Shown here piece by piece: positions 26,919 to 45,230 of a stretch of DNA of 64,000 bases; the first letter of the stretch is position 1; every line of letters starts with the position of its first letter. Below the pieces are notes generated by a model, which did not search any database, was not told where the DNA came from, and saw only the letters and a program-made list of their open reading frames with translations. Position numbers and translations under genes: made by a program. Origin of the DNA: Acanthacorydalis orientalis (Eukaryota; Arthropoda; Insecta; Megaloptera; Corydalidae); contig CM068315.1 in the NCBI GenBank assembly GCA_034766995.1, positions 42,540,318-42,604,317 on the forward strand. The letters run 5' to 3'.

Positions 26919-26972
26919 GGGCTTAGCCCCCTACTCGCTACGCTCACCAACCCCCGGGAGAGCTCACTTGTC
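26914..26972. repeat. Isolated GC-rich block with hairpin
   Basis: Begins CAAT then GGGGCTTAGCCCC, a stem of six base pairs with a one-base loop, and continues with CTCGCTACGCTCACC and CCCCCGGGAG. It is far more GC-rich than its surroundings and starts exactly where a (TA)n array stops. Confidence 0.6.
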
Positions 26973-27048
26973 AATTATATGCTAATACAACAGATAGATT
27001 ATTTTTGCAACGTGTTGTTTCATAAAACTTTTTGTGGTTAATTTTGAT

Positions 27049-27050
27049 TA

Positions 27051-27106
<56 letters not shown>
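27049..27106. repeat. (TA)n microsatellite
   Basis: About 55 bp of TA with TGTG near its left end. Confidence 0.95.
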
Positions 27107-27110
<4 letters not shown>

Positions 27111-27194
27111 TAAACATATATACATTTATAAACACAGACGAAAATAATATATAATTCATTTTTTATATGCTGTCTGTGCTTACTTGAAAGCAAA

Positions 27195-27345
27195 TTGAAA
27201 TATTTTCACAAATGAATTTTCACCCCGTACAAAACACAAGAATTTTTTTCTGATCAAAAAGAGCATTCACTGATTATTAATTATTTTTATATTGCTTACC
27301 CTGATTTCGATGACGATTCTATCATATTCAGAGTGCAAGTTTACA
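27195..27345. repeat. Foldback element F1, left arm only
   Basis: AAATGAATTTTCACCCCGTA, TGATCAAAAAGAGCATTCAC and GATTTCGATGACGATTCTAT follow in the same order as the left arms of complete copies. Confidence 0.6.
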
Positions 27346-27370
27346 GAAAAACATCAACAAATATTAGAAT

Positions 27371-27563
27371 TGATGACCTGATGACCATCGTCTTTTTGGA
27401 TTATCTGAATGTCTGTTCTCCGCTACTAGTTTCACTACGTGTGTCATCTTCAGGTAGATGTTAAAGTCTTTAACTTCTACTTGAAGATGTTACATGTACC
27501 GAAATGACTAGTAAGGAGAATGCATTCAAATGATCCAAAGAATGAAGACCACCAGGTCAACGT
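27371..27563. repeat. Palindromic repeat F2, best copy
   Basis: A long imperfect palindrome centred on GTTAAAG-T-CTTTAAC (27460-27474). Left arm features GATGACCTGATGACCATCG, CTACTAGTTTC and CATCTTCAGGTAGATG. The right arm reads their inverse complements (CTACTTGAAGATG, GACTAGTAAGG, GACCACCAGGTCAAC). The arms are about 95 bp each. Confidence 0.75.
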
Positions 27564-27869
27564 ATCAACAAGATCACAGGTGTAAAAAAACAATTATAAA
27601 TTTAGTTATCAGATTTTTCTGTAACATAGCGTTTAATGGATTATGTGTCTAGTTTAGGGTGAGTGAAAATTAATGTATGAAAATAAATTTAATCAAAGTA
27701 CCAACAACTATATTTATGACTAACCAGATACATTAGAGTAGATTTAAATACCAATTTCACCATTTGTGATCGAATACCGCCACAAAATCCGAAATACTAT
27801 AATGACATAAAAACCGGAAGCTATCACATTGGAGACTAAAAATTCAATGACGTCGATTTATTTATTTGA

Positions 27870-27995
27870 GACGAGGTTTCTATGGTTTGGGAGTAAGGAA
27901 ATGGTGAAGGACTGCCAGGTAGAGGGATGTCTGGAGGTAGAAAATTGAGGAGTTCAAGGCTCGATTTGGGCTGTAGCGCCATCGAAGAAGAAGAA
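27870..27995 (+). mobile_element. 3' end of an RTE-like LINE
   Basis: The sequence encodes RDVW, then [11 protein letters not shown] in a broken frame, followed by GCCATCGAAGAAGAAGAAG, the same 3' terminus as the fragment at 12288-13085 but on the opposite strand. Severe 5' truncation is typical of LINE insertion. Confidence 0.75.
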
Positions 27996-28075
27996 GTTTC
28001 TATGATACCTAAATATGTTCATCTCATATATAAACAACTACGGTCTATGTGCGATAATGATTATATAAACATACT

Positions 28076-28077
<2 letters not shown>

Positions 28078-28102
<25 letters not shown>
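28078..28102. repeat. Short (TA)n array
   Basis: 25 bp of TA. Confidence 0.9.
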
Positions 28103-28106
<4 letters not shown>

Positions 28107-28277
28107 GGATGTTGCATTGAAAGCCGCTGCTCATATGTAGATAGTTCTAGGTGCGTATGCTGTGGGCAGTGACAGATGTCTCTTATGTAATTTTAAAGTG
28201 TAAACATTTCCCACTAAAATTCAGTCATCAGACCCCATCCTTTATTTAGACAAATGCTTTTCTATAACCGAATTAAA

Positions 28278-28548
28278 ATGGAACGGGATAAGTTGTTTTT
28301 CCGATGTGTGCTTCTACACTACTTTGATTTGAAAAAAGTGCAGCTGAAGCTCATCGATTGCTTATGAAAACGTATGGTAAATCTGCTCCATCGGAAACAG
28401 TATGTAGAGATTGGTTTCGACGATTCAAAAGTGATGATTGTGACATTTAAGACAAACAACGTCCAGATCGATCGAAAAAGTTCGAAGATGAACAACTGCA
28501 CGCTCTATTGGAAGAAAACCCTGCTCAAACACTCGAAAAATTGGTTCA

Positions 28549-28552
<4 letters not shown>
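28278..28552 (+). pseudogene. Mariner transposase, N-terminal fragment (broken)
   Basis: The fragment encodes the helix-turn-helix part of a mariner transposase: ERDKLFFRCVLLHYFDL, then KSAAEAHRLLMKTYG, SETVCRDWFRRFKSDD and KKFEDEQLHALLEENP, with the WFRRF motif clear. A one-base loss in the A run at 28332-28337 shifts the frame, and TAA at 28448-28450 interrupts the second part. The homology stops where a (TA)n array begins at about 28553; the catalytic domain is missing. It is a dead insertion. Confidence 0.85.

Positions 28553-28587
<35 letters not shown>
28553..28587. repeat. (TA)n array at the broken end of a mariner
   Basis: About 34 bp of TA at the exact point where transposase homology ends. 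Confidence 0.95.
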
Positions 28588-28589
<2 letters not shown>

Positions 28590-29376
28590 TCAAATGAGTC
28601 AAGTTTAAATAATATTCCAAGATCTTATTTTCTCATTTTAGAAGTTCATTACTTGTTTTAAATCGAACCAAAATATTTATGTTTCGCATATAAAGCTATA
28701 AAATCGAATAAATTATTAAGGTAAAATTATTATAAAAATATAAATAAATATGCACACAAATAAAAAAATATAATACAGAAAATGTTCATTACTACATTTT
28801 TTTGAATTGAAAAAGAGAAGAAATAATTATTCTTATTTTCAGTTCTAATACTAAAATGATTAACATATAAATTGTCGATAAAATAGGAAATAATAATCAT
28901 ACCTAATAAAATCTGAAGTAATGTAAATATTCTTTTCAAAATCTATATTTTTTAAACATAGTTTCTTAATTCAATATTTAAAATTGAATAAAATATGATA
29001 ATAAATAGGAGAAAATTAATATAAACATATGAAATTTTAAATAAACAACAGTTTTAAAAAATGTTAAATATTATTTTCAATTCAAGAATTATTTATATTC
29101 ATTCCAACCAGATCAGATGAAGAAATAATGTATTTAAATTCTGCTAAACAAATTTATCAATTCACAGATATGTACAGTTTTGAAATGTATTTTTAACAAT
29201 GTATTTATTTTTTATGTTTACGTTAATTCACACCTACATAGATCACTAAATATCAAATATACAGAAGAGAAATTCTTCACAATTTTTACTGATGTAATCA
29301 ATATAATAAAATTATTATACTATTACTGCGTGGTGTGGCGTACAAATTAATTAGGTTCTTTTTTATATAAAATGAA

Positions 29377-29640
29377 TGTTTATGGAAAAATGGAAAACAT
29401 TTCAATTCTCGAAATATCCCCCATTGTTTTATATAACTTTGCTCCATCAGTCCAGTAACTGACTAACCTTTGTCGAAAAAAAAGATTATAGATTAGAGTC
29501 CATGAAGCCGAAATCCACTTTCTAACCTCTTCTACTGTTTTAGAATTTTTTGCATGTTTTATGCGTCTCAACACCTTCCTCAAAGCTGAATAATTCATTC
29601 CTGCGGCTTAAGCAGATTTTTTTTCAACAGGAATGCAGAA
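29377..29640 (-). pseudogene. Possible transposase C-terminal fragment
   Basis: The minus strand encodes 72 residues from 29598, including TVEEVRKWISASW and FFRQRLVSYWTDGAKLYKTM, then GDI. The spacing resembles the C-terminal end of mariner transposases, where a final helix with an aromatic-rich repeat precedes GDY. The match is weak and no catalytic motif is present. Confidence 0.35.
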
Positions 29641-29727
29641 AGTCTGCAATGCCTAACATATAGTGTTTTTTAAATGTTAAGATGGGCACTTAAAAATCCT
29701 GAAACGACGAGAAAATATTTTAATTTA

Positions 29728-29995
29728 ACCCTTTCATTGCTAACGCCGACTTTAGTCTACATCCATGCAAGGACCTGTGGATACGACTGCCGACTATTTA
29801 TAACAAAATTTGCTTTTTACAACGAAGTCTGATCTTTTAATGACGAATGGAATTAAATTCAAGTAAAGCAATTATTTCTTTGAGTATATTTTTCCTTTTT
29901 TTGAGTCGGGCGCTAGACTCTACCTACCAAACAGTATTCATACCTGATATTGCATTGGGCTTTATACAAATGGCATTAGTTAGCTTAAGGGAGTC
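29728..29995. repeat. Possible TTAA-flanked element
   Basis: Starts TTAACCCTTTCATTGC and has GC-richer stretches (AACGCCGAC, GAGTCGGGCGCTAGAC). GCTTAAGGG near 29980 could be a weak right end. No firm boundaries could be set. Confidence 0.3.
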
Positions 29996-30792
29996 TATTA
30001 TTTAAAGTAAAGCCTTGCAATTAGTAAGAAAATATATTTTGAATTTTACAATATCTGACTAAAAAAACTTAAAGAAAACATCATATAGTTCAATGAATTC
30101 TAAGTGAAGAAAATGATGTGTAAAAGTCATCAGTTGAAAAATGAAAGATTGTCTTATTAGGTTTCATTAAATAATATAACCCTGCTGATAAATTTAACGT
30201 AAATGAGATTGATAATTTTTTTAAATGTTAAACCAAAACATTCAAGGACGAAAATGCAGTAAAGAGAGAATAATGTATCTTTTTTGTATAAACATTACTG
30301 AAACTGAGAAAGTAAACCTATTATTATTAGAAAAAAATACCAATCTAAGAACACCTAATAGACAAGTTCAAGTAAGAGATTCTTCAAAATGTTAATTTTT
30401 CCAATAAAACTCCAATAAAAAATCCCAATAAAACCCTTACATTTAAGAACGAAGTGTGTTGGTGAAAATCTCAATGAAAAAGAAACAATGTCTTTTCTAA
30501 CATGACTCGAACCAAAAAATAAACTATTATTGTCGAGAAAAGTACTACAATAACAATAGATAAACATTAAAGGAAGAAATTACTTTCAACGTTAATATTA
30601 TCTTGTACTAATATATAAAAATGAATTATTTTCCATCTCGTATAAATATAGAATATTAATTTTTCCGCTTATAAATATACATGCATTATTCAAAAAAAAT
30701 CGTTTATTTTTATTATACCATATTTTTCTCTCAATAACGAAAACAATTCAATCGCAGAACCGAATTAATTATTATATTAACCGAGAGGTTGC

Positions 30793-30796
<4 letters not shown>

Positions 30797-30891
<95 letters not shown>

Positions 30892-30896
30892 ATGTG
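30797..30896. repeat. (TA)n and (TG)n compound array
   Basis: About 80 bp of TA with interruptions, then TG units. It abuts the LINE fragment that starts at about 30898. Confidence 0.95.
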
Positions 30897-30897
30897 T

Positions 30898-31096
30898 CTA
30901 GACAACAGAAATTATTAACTGGGAACCAAGGAATATAAAAAGACCAAGAAAGAAACTAATGAACAAGTAGGATAAAATAATAAAAAAATGTATTGGAAAT
31001 CAGTGGGAACGAGAAGCATTTAATATTACAAAATGGAAAATCATGGAAAAGGCCTTTATTCAGCAGTGGATTGACAGAGGCTGATGATGATGATGT
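30898..31096 (+). mobile_element. 3' end of a second LINE family with (GAT)n tail
   Basis: In a broken frame the sequence gives GNQWEREAFNITKWK, then EKAFIQQWIDRG and a stop at 31081-31083. It ends in GATGATGATGATG at about 31082-31096. A QQW-x-D-x-G C-terminus followed by a short GAT tail fits a non-LTR retrotransposon. It differs from the [11 protein letters not shown] family. Confidence 0.7.
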
Positions 31097-31184
31097 GTGT
31101 ATGTATGAGTATATATATATACAAACTGAACAAATGCCAAGACATATACATGGCTTCTAAATTTATTCAAAAGAAAAAAAACAC

Positions 31185-31700
31185 AATGAAAACATTATTT
31201 AACGTGATACGTCCATTATTATTCATTCGTGTTCACAGTATATTTTTTTTAATTATCTTTGTAACAGTCTTTACAGAAAATAAACTCCTAGAAAATATTC
31301 TTTCTAGATAATATGAACATTGTTTTTGAGAATGAGAAATAAACGTTCATCTTACTCTAGAAACAAAATAATTATGTATGAAATAATAATAATATTTTTT
31401 TAATTATTGTTCAGTACATTTAAACAATAAAAAACATGTGCATCATTCATTTTTATGTTTATAATATTTATTCGAGAGAAAAAAGTAATAAATACTTTAT
31501 TTAACACGATACTTCCATTATTCGTCGCTTAAGTGTTTTTCATGACACATTTTTTTTAATTACCTTTATATTACCTTTGCAGAAAATGAGTTTGTAGAAA
31601 ATATTGTTTTTAGAGAGTATGAACAATATTTTTTAGAATGAAAATCATACTCATCTTACTATATAAATAAAACAATTATGAATGAAATAATAAGAATATT
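31185..31700. repeat. Diverged tandem duplication, period about 295 bp
   Basis: About 31185-31400 and 31478-31700 share the same series of motifs: ATTTAAC then GATAC then TCCATTATT; GCAGAAAAT or ACAGAAAAT; TAGAAAATATT; and AATTATG followed by AAATAATAA. I estimate about three quarters identity by eye. No coding sequence is evident. Confidence 0.6.
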
Positions 31701-31809
31701 ATTGTCCGATATTATTTAAACATTTTGACAATAAGATATAATTAATTATTCTTTTACTTTCACAATTTCTATTTTTATATACAACATTGATGACTAATTC
31801 AACATAGTT

Positions 31810-32335
31810 GTCGACGCGCCCTAAAACTCCAAATGACAACAATAACTAGTTCGGTAATATATTAAAAACTGGGGTTAAAATGGGGTAGTGCATACGTGCC
31901 ACACAATATTCACTGTCGTATAGCCTCTATTACCCAATTCCGACTCTCACTTCCAAGTGCTTAACCCTGGTAACCTGAGTAACCTCACTCAATATCGGGT
32001 AACCCCGGTGGAGAGAAGGATCAGGGCTAGCGAAAGCGGGAGAATGATCCTCCAAAAAGGGGGTTGGGCGTGATGCTAACAACCCCACCTCGTAAAACAA
32101 CAAACATTACGAAACCACAAAATAAAGCTTGGACACTGGACGGATGTAATAGTAAACAACTACTAATATGGAATTTGAATTTATAGACAATGTAGAGAAG
32201 AATAGAGTGAAACTGTTGGGAATAAGGAACTGGAGAAGGACCGCCAGGGAAAGGGATGTTTGTAGGGAGAAAATTGAGGAGGCCAAAGCTCAATTTAGGC
32301 TGTAACACCATCGAATAAGAAAAAGAAGATTAAAA
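31810..32335 (+). mobile_element. Internally deleted LINE: 5' leader joined to 3' end
   Basis: A GC-richer leader (about 31870-32110, with GGGTAACCCCGGTGGAG and GCTAACAACCCCACCTCG) is followed at 32165-32330 by FIDNVEKNRVK, then RNWRRTARERDV and KIEEAKAQF with a stop. The 3' end ends in CACCATCGAATAAG, as in the fragments at 12288 and 27995. The endonuclease and nearly all of the reverse transcriptase are missing, so the copy carries a large internal deletion. Assignment of the leader to the same element is inference from adjacency. Confidence 0.6.
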
Positions 32336-32531
32336 ACTAAACTGACTTCATTTTTACAAATTTTTTGAAAATTAAATCATATAAAGAGAAAGTCTTCATT
32401 TTTACTTTTTCTCAACTGGATTTACCGATTTGAAATCCATTTTACAAGATTTTACTTTTAATACATTTATTTCTACAACTTTTGTAGTGGTCTTACTACA
32501 AATTCGCGATATCTTTTCTTTACATAATATT

Positions 32532-32532
<1 letters not shown>

Positions 32533-32597
<65 letters not shown>
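32533..32597. repeat. (TA)n microsatellite
   Basis: About 60 bp of TA. Confidence 0.95.
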
Positions 32598-32601
<4 letters not shown>

Positions 32602-33243
32602 ACAATAATATCAACTGTAAAATTTAATAACATATTCCTTCACTTATATTTTAATATTGAGCAACTACGTTTTGTGCACTAAGCTATAATTTAATTATGA
32701 GTTATGAACTTGTGAAATCTATGGCACGTTGTGCACGTTATTAAGTAGTTGTTATTAAGTAAAAAAGTGTAACTAAAAGAAATTTCAAATAACAAACTTC
32801 ATTTTGTTTTAATTCGAACAAATTAATATTAATAATTATTATTATCGCGGTTTAACTTATATTTTATATGAATATAAATATATTGTTAGAACTACTGATT
32901 TCCAGTTTTTTATTCTTAGAAAAAAATAATATGTAAATTAGAATCTAAAAAATTTAGATTCTACAATAAATAATTACAAGAAATGATACGTCATACAAAA
33001 AATGATTTATAACATATATTAACTTCTTACTGCACGAATACAATTTTCTTGTGCTTTGTTAGAATCTATAGCCGCGAAGGTTATATTTAATATTGTTGTA
33101 TTATCAAATCAAGGTGAAGGTTAGTAAACATAATTACGAATCATTAATTTCACATTGTAAAATTAAATAACCTTGAATAATGGAAATGTTCTTATTTTAA
33201 TTTAGCGGATAATAATGTAGAATAAAACTACAACACAAAAACG

Positions 33244-33257
33244 TATATGTATGTATG

Positions 33258-33308
<51 letters not shown>
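33244..33308. repeat. (GTAT)n and (TA)n array
   Basis: GTAT units followed by about 40 bp of TA. Confidence 0.95.
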
Positions 33309-33311
<3 letters not shown>

Positions 33312-33659
33312 GTTAAACAATAAATGAACGCAAATCAAATAAATTACCTATTGGTATTATTTAAATTGACAAATATACAAAACAATCAACAATAATAAAA
33401 TTTGCAGGAAATAATTGTCGTATGATACTGTATAACTTTTATAGCATTGTACAATTATACTGTTTTGAATAAAATGGATATCCTGTTATTAAAAATCGAA
33501 AAGAACACATTTTTAATGTTGAGTTTATTTTTAAATATATTCTTTTGATTATTAACAGACATCTAACTTTTATTACAAAATCATTTCTGGTATAAATTTA
33601 TATATTTCAAAACATATATTTGTGATTAGAATGGCAGAACTCGAGTAATATATTTTTTA

Positions 33660-33669
33660 TATATATATA

Positions 33670-33714
<45 letters not shown>

Positions 33715-33742
33715 ATATATATATAATTTATATATATATATA

Positions 33743-33782
<40 letters not shown>

Positions 33783-33805
33783 TAATATATATATATATAT
33801 ATATA
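33660..33805. repeat. (TA)n array with periodic AATTT interruptions
   Basis: About 145 bp of TA interrupted by ATAATTTATA four times, three of them about 20 bp apart, which gives a higher-order repeat on top of the TA unit. Confidence 0.9.
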
Positions 33806-35114
33806 GTTATATATGTACACTGTTTAAGAATGACAAAATGCACATACACAAATTTACTAACTTGTTAATACAAATCCTTTATAGCCTTGATTTCCGGTTC
33901 TTAATCTAAGTTATGACGTTGCTAAAGTACAGTATAATTTTTCAACTTGTTACGATGTTTATGATAAATTAAAAATATAACTTATTTGAAATAGAAAATG
34001 AGTTTGTGTAAGAAAAGAATGCTGAATAATTCTGAACGATTACAATTACAAAAGTAATTTTAAATATTAGTAAAAAAAAATGGATAAATTAATTTAAAGG
34101 CCTTCAAAGAAGAACATACAAAATTTTGAAAATGGAAATAAACTTATTTCGAACATCAACTGGATAGAAAAAACATAACATTTCACTCGGAGCTCTCAAA
34201 AACAATTAAATCTGTCGTTATTTATCACGAAAAAATATTATTTGGAGTCACTTTTTGCTAAAATATTAAAATTTAAAAATGTTGAATTATACTACTCTTA
34301 TCAGAAATGAACTTAATACTTAAATGTTCATTTATCACTTAAATGATATCCAAATTTATCACTAAAAATTTATAACATAGTATCTAAAAAAAATTAAATT
34401 CTACAAAAAATCAGTACTGCAAGAATCGTTAATATTGTACTATTTGTATTTCATTGAATAACATTTGCAATTAATCATGCAGTACAACTAAAAAATTAAC
34501 ATATGTCCAATCCAGTGCAGTGAATTTATGTGTGTTTTTTTTATTAAACGTAATGGTTTATCAACGAAATATGTTTTTATAAAAAAAATATTTTTAATTA
34601 TACTTTTCTTATCAGTTTCCTTATCATATATTTAAAATAATTATAGTTATATGCATATAAAAATAACAAAATGTTTTTTTCAAGAACTTGTTTAATAAAG
34701 AGTAGTGCAAAAGTTAATCGAGAAATGAAAAATATATACTACTAGAAATAAGGTCGATAAGTGTTAAATTAGAGCTGAATTTTTGAATTATTTTATACTA
34801 AATTTTAATAAATAATGAAAAATAAGTAATAAATAAGTAAAAATTAATAATTTTTTAATATTTTTAGACGATAATCGCTAGTATTAAAACTTTTCATCCC
34901 ATGCCATTTGAGCTAACTTTAGGACTTTAGACAAGGAGTAGATAACCTTTTAGCATTGGAAAGTCGCATGTCATTTTACGAATTCTTCATAAAACCACAC
35001 ATTTTATATACATTAATTTTTGTCAAAATTATAAAAAGCTAGTTGCCGAAATATAAATTATTACAAATTAACCTACCTAAATATAGTTTTTAAAAATCTA
35101 TAGAAAAGAGAATG

Positions 35115-35362
35115 AATTATTTTTTCATCTATAAGAAACTTTTGATTCAATAAATTATTGTTCATTCTTCAACAAACCACATCTTTTTCTGATCAAAGAT
35201 TCTAATCATTTCTCAAAAACTGTTCTGAAGATGCTATCGAAATGAGCATCAGTAACAATAAAAAATTATCAATAATCAATTATCAAACAATTTTGTTCAG
35301 AAATATTTATTGTGATTACTGGGTAAGTAAAAAAATCATTTGTGAAAATGAACCACTATTTA
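35115..35362. repeat. Foldback element F1, copy with both arms
   Basis: Left arm TTTCTGATCAAAGATTCTAA and right arm GAAATGAGCATCAGTAACAA, ending AAAAAAATCATTTGTGAAAA. The centre is shortened. Confidence 0.55.
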
Positions 35363-35672
35363 GAAAAGCAGACGATTTCTTTTTTAAAAAATCTCAATGT
35401 TTTGTACCAGCAAACCTGTTTTTAATAAATTGTTTGTAAATATGATTAAATTGTTGACTTTCGGCACGACAAATATTTATTTTTTTATTACAGTATTTGA
35501 TTTCATTAAAGTGTTTATTACGAAACAACAAAAACATTGAATAATCTACACCTTAAACATCCAAATTTACAGTTTATTTAAAGTTTTTATCCATAGAGAC
35601 GGTTTAATTTACAACTCATTATCAATTATGTTATCTTGCTGTTATAAATATGATAAAACAATTAACACAGAT

Positions 35673-35673
<1 letters not shown>

Positions 35674-35757
<84 letters not shown>
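35674..35757. repeat. (TA)n microsatellite
   Basis: About 83 bp of pure TA, 690 bp upstream of the start of gene C. Confidence 0.95.
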
Positions 35758-35761
<4 letters not shown>

Positions 35762-36447
35762 ACAATTACGCATATGAGAAATTAGTATTTATTTGACAAA
35801 TTTACTAAAGTCTCAAATGTATCAAAATATGTATAAACAGTTCATTTGCAAGTCCGATATGAAAATGGCAGCATAAATAAAATATAGTATTAAATTATAC
35901 TTAATACATACTTGATTCAAGGTTATATACACCTGTACTGCATGACTAGTTAACTGCATATGGTTAAAGACCTCAGTAAATAATTTACTTGATCAGTTTT
36001 ATCTATAGATGTCTAGTGTTATAAACAGCACTCAATCAACAAGTTAAGGAAAATTGAATACTTGATTTGAAAAACACAGTACACAATAGCATGTGAATAA
36101 GTGTGTCAAAAGCTATTGTTACGAGTGGGTGTTTCTTTTATGTATAAATGTAAATATTTTTAATTTAAAAATGACATTTTTTTAAACAATATGTCAAATG
36201 TTATAAAAATGATCTACTACTCTAAAAATCATTTTATAGAAAGTGACAATTGTGTTTCGATATTTTTTATGTGTGTTCTACAACGTATCAATTACTTAAT
36301 ATAAGAAAACAAAACCTGTATTATCACTGAAAAAAATATGTTGTATCTCCAATCTTATCATTTAAGTTCTTTAAAATCACGTTAATTAGACAATTGTACT
36401 ATAATGACAATTAATTGCTTACTTTTATGTGATAATTGCTAGTGAAA

Positions 36448-43766
<7,319 letters not shown>

Positions 43767-45230
43767 CATTTACATTTTTACCAAACGATAACGCAATAAA
43801 ACGTAAATTTTTAATTAATAAATTTCAAAGTTCCTTCATTTTATCCTGATTTATAACAAAGCACAATTTTAATTTTATAACCAAACAAAAAAGATCTAAT
43901 ATGTACATTAAGATAGTCAATAAAAACTCAACTAGTAAATCAAGTATTAAGTGCACGTATAATAATTTCAAGTATTGTGATATTTAACGTTATTTTTATA
44001 GAATAAATTTATTAAAATAATTATTTTTATAGCCTAGATTACTGTTTAACATCTTTTATGCAAATGCAAAGAAGTATCCAATGTTGTAGAATGTATGATA
44101 AACATTTGCTTTAAATCATTATTCACCTGAATAGTTTAAATAAATTATATTACTATTGTTATAAATGGTTTATATATTTACAAAAATGCTTTATATTCAC
44201 ACACACACACACATATATATATATATAAATTAGAAAAAGAAGACACCTATAAAATGATTTATAGGCATTTAGAAAAAATGTATTAATGGTTTTTATGCCA
44301 TATACACATGATACAAGAAATATAACATCTGTTGCTCTAAAAATATATGATTTGGTATATAGAAAATACTACTATACAAATATATGAAATAACTTCTTAT
44401 TTTAACTCAAATATTTAAATCGTATTTTTGTTTAATCTGTATCATTTATTTATATAACTGATGTTTCAAAAATCCAAAAACAAACTTTTTGAATTTATAC
44501 TATTAATAATTATAAATAAATAGTACATGATAATAATTAAATATTCATTTTTGTAATATAACATTCCTTTTCATTATTCCTTTTAAAAAAATATTTTTAA
44601 TAAAAAAAAAACTATAATTACTAATTTCTTTTAATGTTCCATTTATAAACTTCTGATTTTTTACACATCATCAAACAAACAAACATATACACACACACAC
44701 ACACACACATATATATTATATATATATATATATATATATGTGTGTATATATATATATATGTGTGTTTTTGTGTGTGTGCATACATACAGATGGGTAAATT
44801 TATTTATTGAAGAAAAATATAAATTAATACAAAATAAAAAAATATAAACATATGTCAATGATTAAAAATTATGTGATTCAATATGAATTTGAGAATTTAG
44901 GATTGAAGGAAGATATACAAGGAAGAAACTTGATAATAATAACTTAATAAATTTTATTACAATCAATTAAAAAATTACTATACCTTACTTGTCAAGACAA
45001 ACTAGTTTCATGTTTAAATATTTTTTAATATTTGAACTGTTTGAGAAATCTTGATTAATTTGAACAGATTACCTAAAATAAATTCATTTAAAAATAATTT
45101 GTAAAACGACATTTAAGAATATTTATATATTTTAATTATTTATATATAGACACTCATGAATACTTGTTTTTTAAACATATGTTTTATAATATAAATCTTT
45201 CACATAAATGCACGGAAGTAATTTTAACCT
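43767..45230. other. Gap between convergent genes C and the CENP-P-like gene
   Basis: Convergent 3' ends face each other here. The region contains candidate polyadenylation hexamers (AATAAA at 43795-43800) and CA/TA/TG arrays near 44200 and 44687-44780. I see nothing else. Confidence 0.6.
44687..44780. repeat. Self-complementary (CA)n-(TA)n-(TG)n array
   Basis: AC repeats, TA repeats and TG repeats in series, able to form a long hairpin. Confidence 0.95.

Larger units (their letters stand above)
26350..36447. other. Intergenic region between genes B and C
   Basis: No gene is supported. After the 3' end of gene B (a possible ATTAAA and TGTTTTC lie near 26685-26725) the region carries (TA)n arrays, an F1 left arm, an F2 palindrome, two broken mariner pieces, three LINE 3' ends and a diverged tandem duplication. 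Stretches such as 32600-33200 and 33820-35100 are plain AT-rich sequence. Confidence 0.6.
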
